Shown here: piece after piece, positions 18,444 through 26,475 of the stretch | Layout: each line of letters starts with the position of its first letter | How positions within the stretch are numbered: position 1 is the stretch's first letter | NCBI GenBank assembly: GCA_965205055.1 | Contig: OZ242030.1 | Coordinates: 682,001 to 746,000, forward strand | Length of the DNA stretch: 64,000 bases | Reading direction: 5' to 3' | Source of the DNA: CBDBBY01 sp965205055 | Lineage (GTDB): Bacteria > Pseudomonadota > Alphaproteobacteria > Rhodobacterales > Rhodobacteraceae | Position numbers and translations under genes: made by a program | Notes under the pieces: model-generated | What the model was told of the DNA's origin: nothing | What the model saw: only the letters and a program-made list of their open reading frames with translations | Databases searched by the model: none

Positions 18444-18806
18444 ATGACAAGTGGGCAGTCCTTTTTCTCCAACATTCTGAACTGGTTTGACTCCCAAGGC
18501 AGACTTGCATGGATTGCGCTTATGGTCGTCGCATTCATCGTGTTCTGGCCGCTCGGACTTGCAATCCTGTTCTTTCTTCTCGGAAGCGGCAGGCTGAGCA
18601 ACGGCAAGCCGCCTCTCCGCTACAGGTACGTCGCGAAAAGCACCGGTAATTCGGCATTCGACAACTACAGAGCGGAAACACTGCGGCGTCTGGAAGAGGA
18701 GCAGGAAGCATTTTTTGAACATTTGCAGCGTCTGCGGGACGCCAAGGATCAGGCCGAATTCGATCATTTCATGAACGAACGGCACAAAGCGAGCGACAAT
18801 AGCTGA
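18444..18806 (+). CDS. DUF2852 family small membrane protein
   Basis: The 120-residue protein matches the DUF2852 pattern: one or two N-terminal hydrophobic stretches (IALMVVAFIVFWPLGLAILF), then a soluble, charged coiled region with NSAFDNYRAETLRRLEEEQ and AKDQAEFDHFMNER. Such proteins are widespread in alphaproteobacteria and have no assigned function. The ATG follows AGGGA by a good distance. It stands alone between IS remnants and is followed by a clear terminator, so it seems to be kept as a functional single gene. Confidence 0.85.
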   Translation: MTSGQSFFSNILNWFDSQGRLAWIALMVVAFIVFWPLGLAILFFLLGSGRLSNGKPPLRYRYVAKSTGNSAFDNYRAETLRRLEEEQEAFFEHLQRLRDAKDQAEFDHFMNERHKASDNS

Positions 18807-18857
18807 TCTGCGGGTAAGCAGCGTCGATTCGAGTCGTAACTTTCGTAGCTGTTCGCG

Positions 18858-18899
18858 GGCGGTCTTGAAGGGAATTCAAGGCCGCCTTTGCTATTTTGG
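18858..18899 (+). terminator. Intrinsic terminator after the DUF2852 gene
   Basis: Arms GGCGGTCTTGAA and TTCAAGGCCGCC pair over 12 bp with one G-U pair and the loop GGGAA. The stem is followed by TTTGCTATTTT. It starts 52 bp past the stop codon. Confidence 0.7.
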
Positions 18900-19000
18900 A
18901 AACAAATTGGCTCATTTCTCGATTCGTATGCATGTCGGATTGAAGGCGGCTCCGAGGCAGGTAGACGGGCTTGCGTTTCGTCGAGGCAGGCGAGCTGGCA

Positions 19001-19345
19001 TCACTGAAGGCAGTTTCCGAGGTATTTCGTCGCGACGCCTTGGAAGTGGAACAGGAATCCCTTGAAGCGGCTTTGCCGGTTGCCGACGGTCTGGATGTGG
19101 CATGGACCCCGAATTCGCGGTTCTGCGGATTGGTTCAGAGCGATGTGGGACAATCCGAGCGACCGCGCTCAGGGCGGGTAGCAACGCGCTGCGTCGATGA
19201 CCACCACGACCTCCGCCGCCGGCGTCGAGTCCAGCGCCGCCCCGAGGGTCGCGCCCGACCGGTCCGCATCGAACAGGACCGGCACGAGATCCTTGGAAAG
19301 CCCGCCCGTCTTCGCTTTTCCGCCGCGCCGCCTAGCTCCACCGAG
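19001..19345 (-). pseudogene. C-terminal half of an IS1595-family transposase, decayed
   Basis: Read on the minus strand, ARRRGGKAKTGGLSKDLVPV and FDADRSGATL match the DDE region of IS1595/ISXO2-like transposases. Further down, in another frame, HIQTVGNRQSRFKGFLF and GVATKYLGNCL match their C-terminus, ending at a stop where the family has Trp. The N-terminal half of the same gene lies at 20010-20531 in the same orientation, separated by about 690 bp of unrelated sequence. Confidence 0.7.
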
Positions 19346-20030
19346 TTATGATTAGTCTGAACTTCACGGGCATAAATTCGCTAAAATGGTACGCAAATCA
19401 TTATTTTATAGAGATTATTCCGGTGGTTTTAGACATTGCACTGTCGAGAAGCTCACATGCATTTTTGACAAGAAATTTAATTCACTTCATTAAGTATAGG
19501 TACGAATTATTATAATTGATTCCCATGATTGCGGCATCCGCTGAATCCCGAACTGAGGCCGTCCGTCGGCGGATCGTCTCTGTCGTGACTGACGCGGAGC
19601 AAAATGTGTCCACAAGGAGGCTATCGCCAACCTCACGCGCACCCGGCCGGGCTCGCAGGGGGAGCCTTTCTTTGGTGAGGCGGCGGGCCCAATCTGATCG
19701 GCCGCTCCCTTCCCCACGGCACCGGGCATTCGATCTTCTGGACATCAATCTGGCGAAAACGTTCCCGGAAGCTGGCAGGCATGATTCCACGAATTGCGTT
19801 GCTGACAAGGAAAATTGCGTTTTTTGCGCCGTGAAGTCCAAGTTAGCTATACATCATTACAGCTTTGCTTTCCTCCCGGAGAGCGTGCCTCGGGCCGGCC
19901 TTGAAGCTGATCGGTTGGTCCATCGCCGCGTATCCCAGCCGCGTCTGATCTGAGACTGTGCCAAGACCGAATCAGATTACACCGCCTGAAATGCGTTGTT
20001 CAGCTCTTTTTATCGTGACATGGTAGACTC
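19346..20030. other. About 690 bp inserted inside the IS1595 transposase gene
   Basis: This stretch splits the IS1595 transposase. The part next to the C-terminal half (about 19340-19520) is clearly AT-rich compared with its surroundings. The rest contains open frames on both strands (for example minus 19482-19841) with no recognised motif. I see no transposase in it and could not find clear target-site duplications by eye. It may be a small non-autonomous element or replaced sequence. Confidence 0.4.
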
Positions 20031-20531
20031 AGGCGACCGGACCATGTTCCGCTCGCCTTTCCGGCTTCGAAGAAGATTGGTCTTGTCCGCCTCGACGATC
20101 CCGCGCAGCGTCTCGGGATCCTGCCGCGAGGTATCCAAGAACCGGTGCCGCCATCGGAAGGCGGTCGTGTTCGCGATGTCGCAGCGCTGCGCGGATTTCT
20201 CCACCGTCTCGCCCTCAGCCAGCGATTTCCCGAATGACAGCCAGCGCTCCTTCTTGTGCAGCCCCTGAAGCGGCGTTCCGGTCACCGCGTTGAAGGTTCG
20301 TCCGCAGGATTTGCAAAGATAGCGCCACAGGCCGCGCGCCATGCCCTTGCGCACCGCGCCGCCCTCGCCGCAGCGCGGGCAGACCCGCGACTCGCTGACG
20401 CCGCGCTCCACCGCCGCGATTGATCTCTCTTCGTCCGCGTTGATCGAAAGTGCCCGGGCCGCCTCCGCCCGCTGCGTCGTGGTCAGCCGATCCGAGGCCG
20501 ACAGCCAATCCTGAAATTCTGACTGATCCAT
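20010..20531 (-). pseudogene. N-terminal half of an IS1595-family transposase
   Basis: From ATG 20531 the frame encodes a zinc ribbon (CPRCGEGGAVRKGM, LCKSCGRTFNAVTGTPL), the helix-turn-helix region (EKSAQRCDIANTTAFRWRHR) and the start of the DDE domain (GIVEADKTNLLRSRKGERN). This is the standard order of the IS1595/ISXO2 family. The canonical acidic motif EADET reads EADKT, so one catalytic-region residue has changed. The frame runs into unrelated sequence near 20030 and stops. It is a broken gene whose C-terminal half is at 19001-19345. Confidence 0.85.
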
Positions 20532-20866
20532 CGTCTTGATCCCACACACTTTTCCGAATTCAACGCATAGCATGAAACGGTAATGCATACAATTCAATAA
20601 TTGGGTCAACAAATTTATTCTGCCGTCAGTATTAATCCGTGCGTAAGTTCATGAATCGGGGGTTTAGCGACGCGATGTTGCCTTGGGAATCGGGCGCCGC
20701 CCTACTCCGGTAGGCCGGTGCAACATTCGTTGCGCTCAATAGACCTCTTGAGGTCCCTGTTTCGTTACATTGCTGCAATAAATTTCGATGTCGAAACAGC
20801 TAAGATGTTGATTGGGCGGTTCCGCCGAAGTACCTTCTGTCCTGCAGACAAACCCGAGTGTGGCAG
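20532..20866. other. Gap between the IS1595 remnant and the bpt gene
   Basis: No gene is seen. It includes the likely outer end of the IS1595 element and the promoter region of the aminoacyl transferase gene. A short inverted pair CCTC/GAGG around 20744-20755 is too small to interpret. Confidence 0.4.
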
Positions 20867-21664
20867 ATGCTCCAGCTTTCATCCGACTTTGCCAGATTTC
20901 AACTTACGGCGCCAAGACCGTGCGCGTATCTTCCCGGCCAAAGCGAGCGCTTGCTTTTCACTTGGGCTTCAAAGGGAACTGAGCCGGAACTGTACGATTA
21001 CTTGTCAACCATGGGGTTTCGCCGTTCGCGTTTGGTGCTTTACCGGCCGATATGCCCCAATTGTTCCGCATGCCTTTCCGCCAGGGTCTGCGTGGACGCC
21101 TTTTCGCCGTCGAAAAGTCAACGAAAGACCATCCGACGCAACTGCAATCTTGAGCGAGTCATTTGCTCGCCAAAAACAAACAGCGAGATATTCGAGCTTT
21201 TCAAGAAATACGTAGCCGTCAGACACGGCAATGGCGGAATGGATGACATGAGCGTCGAGGATTTCAACCGGATGGCCGACGAATCTCCGACGCAAACTCG
21301 GATCGTCAAATATTTCGAGCATTCGCAAGAGGGCGCTGAACGAACTCTCGTCGCGGCGGCCCTTACAGACATGCTGCAGGACGGGCTGTCGATGCTCTAT
21401 TCATTTTACGACCCGGACCGCGCGAAGAACTCGCTCGGAACCTACATGGTGCTCGACCATATCGACATTGCGAAGGAAGATGGATTGAAGCATGTGTATT
21501 TGGGATATTGGGTGCCGGGAAGCAAAAAAATGGATTACAAGCGGAAGTTCGGTTCGCTCGAAGTCTTTTTCGACAATGCTTGGCGCAATATTGACGATTA
21601 CGAAAGCATCTCTCGCAACCGTTCGGGCGGGTCACAAAATCGCGTAGCGGCCGACGAACTGTGA
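20867..21664 (+). CDS. bpt: Aspartate/glutamate leucyltransferase (N-end rule, Bpt/ATE family)
   Basis: This enzyme adds leucine from Leu-tRNA to proteins with N-terminal Asp or Glu and so marks them for ClpS-ClpAP degradation. The protein has the N-terminal Cys cluster CPNCSACLSARV and the GNAT-like C-terminal part with SMLYSFYDPD, SLGTYMVLDHI and YLGYWVPGSKKMDYK. The ATG at 20867 gives 16 residues before the conserved TAPRPC, matching the usual length of homologues. A GTG nine bases upstream is the alternative start. It is convergent with the TRAP genes. Confidence 0.92.
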   Translation: MLQLSSDFARFQLTAPRPCAYLPGQSERLLFTWASKGTEPELYDYLSTMGFRRSRLVLYRPICPNCSACLSARVCVDAFSPSKSQRKTIRRNCNLERVICSPKTNSEIFELFKKYVAVRHGNGGMDDMSVEDFNRMADESPTQTRIVKYFEHSQEGAERTLVAAALTDMLQDGLSMLYSFYDPDRAKNSLGTYMVLDHIDIAKEDGLKHVYLGYWVPGSKKMDYKRKFGSLEVFFDNAWRNIDDYESISRNRSGGSQNRVAADEL

Positions 21665-21726
21665 ATCCCGATTCAGCTCTTGTTCATCTTGCTTGCAGGA
21701 TCCGCGGTTGCGGCTCGGAACAGCCT

Positions 21727-24075
21727 TCAACGCGCCATTAGGGTCGGAACCAGGGTTACGATATCGGGAACAAGCCAGAATAAAGCGAGCCCCGCAATCT
21801 GAACGACGACGAATGGTGCCACGCCCTTGTAAATGTGAGCGGTCGTCACTTCTTTCGGCGCGACTCCCCGCAGATAAAAGAGCGCAAATCCGAACGGCGG
21901 CGTCAGAAAGGAAGTTTGCAGATTCACGGCAATCATGATCGTGACCCAAGCTGGATCCAATGTGCCTCCGTAGATCACGGGCCCGACGATCGGAACAACG
22001 ATGTAGATGATTTCAAGAAAGTCGAGCACAAACCCCAGAAGAAACAGGATTATCATGACAACCAGGAACACGGCCCACTCCCGGTCGAAGCTTCTGAGAA
22101 AATCCTGGATGTAGTGCTCGCCTCCGAAGGAGATGACCACGAGGTTCAACAGCTGGGATCCGATGAGGATGGTGAACACCATCGACGTCACCTTCGCTGT
22201 TTCCTTGACTACGGACGGCAGCACCTTGTGCCTCAAAAGCACCCATGCCGAGTAGATCAGGCCGAGCATCGCGACCGAATACGCGGCCTGAGCGACGAAG
22301 AACGCGATCCAGTCTTCAAGTGCGACGCTTTCAAGACTGACGCGCAGATCGAAGTTCAGGCCCGTCAAGATCATGATGACGATGCTGAAGCTGGCTACGA
22401 CGATAAGCTTGCCGCTTTTGTTCTGCTCCTTGAGGACTCGATAGCCGGACAGCATGATCGCGCCTGCGGCGCCAAGCGCGGCGGCCGGTGTGGGGTTGGT
22501 GATTCCGCCGAGTATTGAGCCGAGAACCGCGACGATGAGCACCAGCGGCGGGAAGACCACTCGGATCAGTTCGATCTCCATCAAGCGAGCCACCGCATGC
22601 TTGCAGCCGTAGAGCGCCAATGCGGTCGGCACGGCGAGAATCAAGACGGCCGCGCCGGACGAGGTCAGCGGCGAGATCAAAACCGCGTCAGCGGCCAAGA
22701 CAAGAGCGATGCCCCCTGCTCCGATCAGGAACGGTTTCAAGTCGACGGTCGCCGCCGTGCCCCGGGCCGCGACAATGATCAACGCCAATATGAGGAAAAT
22801 CGTTGCGACGCCGTCGCCTATCGGGGCCGCGGCCGCGAGCTTGGCCGCGCGGGCGGCCTCAAGCTCCTCGTCTGTCAATTCGTGCCTTTGAGCGCCCTCT
22901 TGCGAGTCGATCGCCGACTGCGCTTCAACGGCCCTGTCCCATTTTTCCTGGCCGTGGAGCTCAATCATCGACTCCTTGCATCGGTCCGGAACTTTCGTGC
23001 GGAGCTCCGCCAGCTCCAGCCCGCCCGAGTACCGGTCGACCGCCAGGTCCTGATCGCCGACGACGCCTGAAAATCCGGCCAGAACGACCGCGAGGATCAG
23101 TCCTGCGGGAACGCCAAGAAACCAGGTCAGCGCGTGCCGCAGCGAAACAGCTTCGCTGCGTCGCGTCGCGGCGCTGACTGGCGGGGCTCTGTGCGGGTAG
23201 ACCAGCGCATACCCGAGCGCCAGCAGCGCATACAGGAGCGCAAGAAGCACGCCCGGCAGGATTGCCGCTTGGAAAAGCGTGCCGACGGATACGACTGCCG
23301 CTTGGCCGAGATAGGTCAGCGCATCGGAGCAGCCGGCCGCGACCGCGCGGGTTTCCTGCGCGGTCGCGTAAATGTCCGCCGCCAACGTGCCGAGCAAGAC
23401 GATGACGATGGACGGCGGTATGATTTGCCCCAATGTTCCGGACGCGGCGATGACGCCCGTGGCCAGTTCGGGCGAATAGTTGTTCCGGAGCATGGTTGGC
23501 AGCGACAGCAGTCCCATCGTGACAACCGTCGCGCCCACGATTCCGGTCGATGCCGCAAGGAAAGCGCCGACCACGACCACCGACACGGCGAGTCCGCCGG
23601 GCAGCGGACCGAAGACTCGCGCCATCGTGGTCAACAGATCGTTCGCTATTCGGGACCGTTCCAGAGTGATTCCCATCAGAACGAACATCAGCACCGCGAG
23701 AAGAGTTTCAATGGATTGTCCGGCAAGCACCCGCTCGTTGATGCGGTTGACGATGAACGAAACGCGCTTGTCGACCGCCTCCTGCCATCCGTCCGGGAAC
23801 ACGGGCGTTTCGACGACGGGCAGATCCGGGTAGCGGAAAAGGGATATGTCGATCCGCGCAACTCCGCTTTCCACAAGCGCGCGGTAAGCGGCGCTGGACG
23901 TGTCGACCGCCTCGTGGATCATCAGCCCCGCGCTGTCGAGCAGCGCAATTATGCCGAACGAAATCATCGCCGCGCCGCCGATCGCGAAAGCGACCGGGAA
24001 ACCGGTCATGATGCCCCCGAACAGGCAAACGAAAACTATGATCAGTCCGATTTCGACGCCGTCGAGGCCAAGCAT
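21727..24075 (-). CDS. dctM: TRAP transporter large permease subunit (DctM type, long form)
   Basis: This is the main membrane channel of a tripartite ATP-independent periplasmic transporter, driven by an ion gradient. The 782 residues are far more than the roughly 430 of classical DctM. The core motifs are present (FPVAFAIGGAAM, STGIVGATVVTMGLLSLP, GTLGQIIPPSIVIVLLG). The extra length includes a hydrophilic loop (about residues 90-130), a charged insert near 350-420 and additional C-terminal membrane segments. Such long forms occur in alphaproteobacteria. The ATG 24075 has AAGG upstream, and the gene follows dctQ by 12 bp. Confidence 0.9.
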   Translation of the reverse strand: MLGLDGVEIGLIIVFVCLFGGIMTGFPVAFAIGGAAMISFGIIALLDSAGLMIHEAVDTSSAAYRALVESGVARIDISLFRYPDLPVVETPVFPDGWQEAVDKRVSFIVNRINERVLAGQSIETLLAVLMFVLMGITLERSRIANDLLTTMARVFGPLPGGLAVSVVVVGAFLAASTGIVGATVVTMGLLSLPTMLRNNYSPELATGVIAASGTLGQIIPPSIVIVLLGTLAADIYATAQETRAVAAGCSDALTYLGQAAVVSVGTLFQAAILPGVLLALLYALLALGYALVYPHRAPPVSAATRRSEAVSLRHALTWFLGVPAGLILAVVLAGFSGVVGDQDLAVDRYSGGLELAELRTKVPDRCKESMIELHGQEKWDRAVEAQSAIDSQEGAQRHELTDEELEAARAAKLAAAAPIGDGVATIFLILALIIVAARGTAATVDLKPFLIGAGGIALVLAADAVLISPLTSSGAAVLILAVPTALALYGCKHAVARLMEIELIRVVFPPLVLIVAVLGSILGGITNPTPAAALGAAGAIMLSGYRVLKEQNKSGKLIVVASFSIVIMILTGLNFDLRVSLESVALEDWIAFFVAQAAYSVAMLGLIYSAWVLLRHKVLPSVVKETAKVTSMVFTILIGSQLLNLVVISFGGEHYIQDFLRSFDREWAVFLVVMIILFLLGFVLDFLEIIYIVVPIVGPVIYGGTLDPAWVTIMIAVNLQTSFLTPPFGFALFYLRGVAPKEVTTAHIYKGVAPFVVVQIAGLALFWLVPDIVTLVPTLMAR

Positions 24076-24087
24076 TGTGTATTTGCC

Positions 24088-24981
24088 TTAATTTTTTGAA
24101 GCGACAGGCGCCGTTTCGTCGTTGAACGAGTCTTTGTCGAGATGCTTGCCTGCGGCCTTCTCGCCTTCCCGGCATTCGAGAAGAGAACGATAGAAGAAGG
24201 CGGCAGCCTGCAGCAGCATCATCGCCGCGAACAGGACAAGCAGGACCTTGAACAGAAAATATCCGTTGAATCCGCTGGGCGAGAAGCCGATGGTCTCAAC
24301 GTTCCACCGCACCGCCCGCGCTTTGAGCAGCAACCGATCCAACGTGTCGGACGCCGACGGCTTCGGCACGATCAGGTGCCGCCACATGAAAAACCATGCA
24401 TACAGCCAGACAAGCAGCAAGGCGGGCATCATGAACAGAAGCGAACCCGCCATGTCGACGATCTTTTTGGTCCGGAACTTGGCCGAGGCGTAGAACAAAT
24501 CCACGCGAACATGGCCGCCCTGGACAAATGTGTAAGCGCAGCAAAGACATACGACCATCGCATTGTAGAGCTTGAGCTCTTCGCCGAACCAGCTCAGATC
24601 TTTCGTGAATGTGTATCCGAACGGACCGACCGAGATTTCCGCGACTCTGAATATGCGCTGAAGGAATACGATCATCACCTGCTGAAACACCATCGCAAGG
24701 CCGGCCCATGCGACCAGGCGCCCCACGGTGTTTCCTATCCCTTCAAACAGGCGCACGGTACCCCACATGATATTCTTGCGCCAAATTCCGATGCCGGTGA
24801 GAATCAGGAATGCGGCAAGCACTACGTAAAGCAGTTCAATTGAACCGCCGTAGTAGATGAACCGCATCAACGCCTGCTTGTCCGACCAATCGAGCCATAG
24901 GCTTGGATGGATCAAGGCATAAAAAAAATTGTAGACGGCAAAACCGAGATTGACGAAGAATCCTGAGATTGCGCCGATCAT
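24088..24981 (-). CDS. dctQ: TRAP transporter small permease subunit (DctQ type)
   Basis: DctQ is the small membrane subunit that pairs with DctM. The 297-residue protein has several hydrophobic segments and the DctQ-type helix VCLCCAYTFVQGGHVRVDLF with the family GGHVRVD motif. It is longer than typical DctQ (about 170 residues), with extra N-terminal membrane spans, matching the long DctM next to it. The gene lies 105 bp downstream of the substrate-binding gene and 12 bp upstream of dctM. Confidence 0.88.
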   Translation of the reverse strand: MIGAISGFFVNLGFAVYNFFYALIHPSLWLDWSDKQALMRFIYYGGSIELLYVVLAAFLILTGIGIWRKNIMWGTVRLFEGIGNTVGRLVAWAGLAMVFQQVMIVFLQRIFRVAEISVGPFGYTFTKDLSWFGEELKLYNAMVVCLCCAYTFVQGGHVRVDLFYASAKFRTKKIVDMAGSLLFMMPALLLVWLYAWFFMWRHLIVPKPSASDTLDRLLLKARAVRWNVETIGFSPSGFNGYFLFKVLLVLFAAMMLLQAAAFFYRSLLECREGEKAAGKHLDKDSFNDETAPVASKN

Positions 24982-25086
24982 CGGTTTATTCCTGGCGCCG
25001 ACGCGCTTTTGCAGTGGTTCCGAACAACCGACGCTTCCCCCGGAAATGCCCGGAGGAAGCTAGTTTTTTGGGGCGAACGAATTGTC

Positions 25087-26163
25087 CTAAATGCCGAGCA
25101 CGCGGTTGCGCTGCCTGGAATATGCCCCGGTCGAGGTCGACAACCAGCCAGCCGTCGTGCGCATCGATTCGTTGTGCGAGTCGTAAATCTGCTTGAAAAT
25201 CTCGTCGTCCAGATTTTCTTCGACAACCTTTGCGGATGCTTCTGCGAATGCATCCCAAACCGAATCAGGAAACTCGTTGATCTCGACGCCGGCAGCTGAA
25301 AGCCTTTGAAGAGCCGCCGAATTGTTGGCGAGGAACAAGGTCAGCGTCCATTCGTGGCAATAGGCTGCCGCGGTCCGAATGATGCCCTGCTGCGCCGGCG
25401 TCAGCGACTCGTATACATCCCGGTTCGTGGCCAGGGAGAGGGCGGCATTTGGCTCATGGAATCCGGAAGTGTAGTAGGTTTTCGTGATTTCATAGAAGCC
25501 GGCGGCCTCGTCCGCCCACGGACCGATCCACTCGGTGCCGTCGATCGCGCCGGATGACAGCGCTTGGTACACTTCGCTGCCGGGGATGTTCTGCACGGAC
25601 GCGCCGAGTTCGCCCAATGCCTTGCCGCCGAGGCTGGGCATTCTGAATTTGAGGCCGTTGAAATCCTCGGGACCGTTGATTCGATTGTGGAACCAGCCGC
25701 CGGCCTGGGTTCCGGTGTTGCCGGCGATGAATGATTTCAACCCGAAGATTTCTCCCAGCAGATCGTGCAGCTCCATCCCGCCGTTGTGGTAATACCACGT
25801 CGTCATTTCCGGCGCGGTCATTCCGAACGGCACTGCAGTGAAAAAGGCGTATCCGGGATGCTGTCCGGTGAAATAATAGTCCGCCCCATGATACATGTCG
25901 GCTTGCCCGGAGGTAACGGCGTCGAACACCTCGAAGGCTCCGACAAGTTCACCGGCAGCCTTGAGATCGATTGTCAATTGGCCGTCCGACAGTTCGGTGA
26001 TTACATCTGCGCAGCGCTGAGCGGAGTCGTGAACTCCAGCCAGTCCCCTGCCCCAAGTTGTGACCATTGTCAGGGTTCGGTTTCCTTGGGCAATTGCCGG
26101 TGCGGCGAGCGCAGCCGCCGAACCGCCTACCGCAGCGGTCGTGATAAATTCGCGACGATCCAT
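25087..26163 (-). CDS. dctP: TRAP transporter solute-binding protein (DctP/TakP-like)
   Basis: This periplasmic protein catches the substrate for the TRAP system. The 358 residues start with a twin-arginine-like signal, MDRREFITTAAVGGSAAAL, cut probably after APAIAQ. The fold shows ITGPEDFNGLKFRMP-like NGPEDFNGLKFRMPSLGG, GSEVYQALSSGAIDGTEW and EPNAALSLA. The overall pattern is like TakP of Rhodobacter sphaeroides, which binds 2-oxo acids, but the ligand here is not proven. The ATG follows GGGGAG. It is the first gene of dctPQM and is divergent from ilvI. Confidence 0.9.
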   Translation of the reverse strand: MDRREFITTAAVGGSAAALAAPAIAQGNRTLTMVTTWGRGLAGVHDSAQRCADVITELSDGQLTIDLKAAGELVGAFEVFDAVTSGQADMYHGADYYFTGQHPGYAFFTAVPFGMTAPEMTTWYYHNGGMELHDLLGEIFGLKSFIAGNTGTQAGGWFHNRINGPEDFNGLKFRMPSLGGKALGELGASVQNIPGSEVYQALSSGAIDGTEWIGPWADEAAGFYEITKTYYTSGFHEPNAALSLATNRDVYESLTPAQQGIIRTAAAYCHEWTLTLFLANNSAALQRLSAAGVEINEFPDSVWDAFAEASAKVVEENLDDEIFKQIYDSHNESMRTTAGWLSTSTGAYSRQRNRVLGI

Positions 26164-26228
26164 ATTCGTACTCCCCTTGAGCGTGCCATCAGGGCACTGT
26201 TTGCAAATGAAGTTGAAGAGTTATCGAG

Positions 26229-26251
26229 TCTCGCTTGAAGGTCAAGCGAGA
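26229..26251. promoter_or_regulatory. Perfect 10-bp inverted repeat between dctP and ilvI
   Basis: TCTCGCTTGA and TCAAGCGAGA flank a 3-base centre. It lies 66-88 bp upstream of the dctP start and about 60 bp upstream of the ilvI promoter candidate. It could be an operator for a TRAP regulator, or a hairpin in the dctP leader. No adjacent regulator gene is present. Confidence 0.45.
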
Positions 26252-26313
26252 ATTACGTTCTAAGCGCCTGATTCCCATCCTGCGCGATCCGATCCGATGC
26301 AATGACAATTAAG

Positions 26314-26342
26314 TTGACGCCTGTCGCTGCCAAACCTATTTT
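26314..26342 (+). promoter_or_regulatory. Sigma-70-type promoter of ilvI-ilvH
   Basis: TTGACG (26314-26319) and TATTTT (26337-26342) are 17 bp apart, a good housekeeping match. Transcription would begin near 26349, about 13 bases before a short leader reading frame. Confidence 0.5.
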
Positions 26343-26361
26343 CGCTCGGACGAAAATTCGA

Positions 26362-26469
26362 ATGCACTCGTTGCGTCGGAGGCTTGGCCTTGCGCTCCTT
26401 GTTTTCGGGCGCATTGGGGAGCTTCGGCGCTGCGGGCGTTCGTTGATGTTCCAGATTGCTTGGGAGTAA
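26362..26469 (+). CDS. Possible 35-residue leader peptide upstream of ilvI
   Basis: An ATG at 26362 opens a 35-codon frame that ends TAA only 6 bases before the ilvI ATG. It has seven Leu, one Val and two Ile, including the run LGLALLVF. It lies just downstream of a good promoter candidate. Leu/Val/Ile-rich leaders are known to control ilv operons by attenuation. However, no clear terminator hairpin is seen in the short space, and Arg is also frequent, so this is uncertain. Confidence 0.3.
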   Translation: MHSLRRRLGLALLVFGRIGELRRCGRSLMFQIAWE

Positions 26470-26475
26470 GAACCG

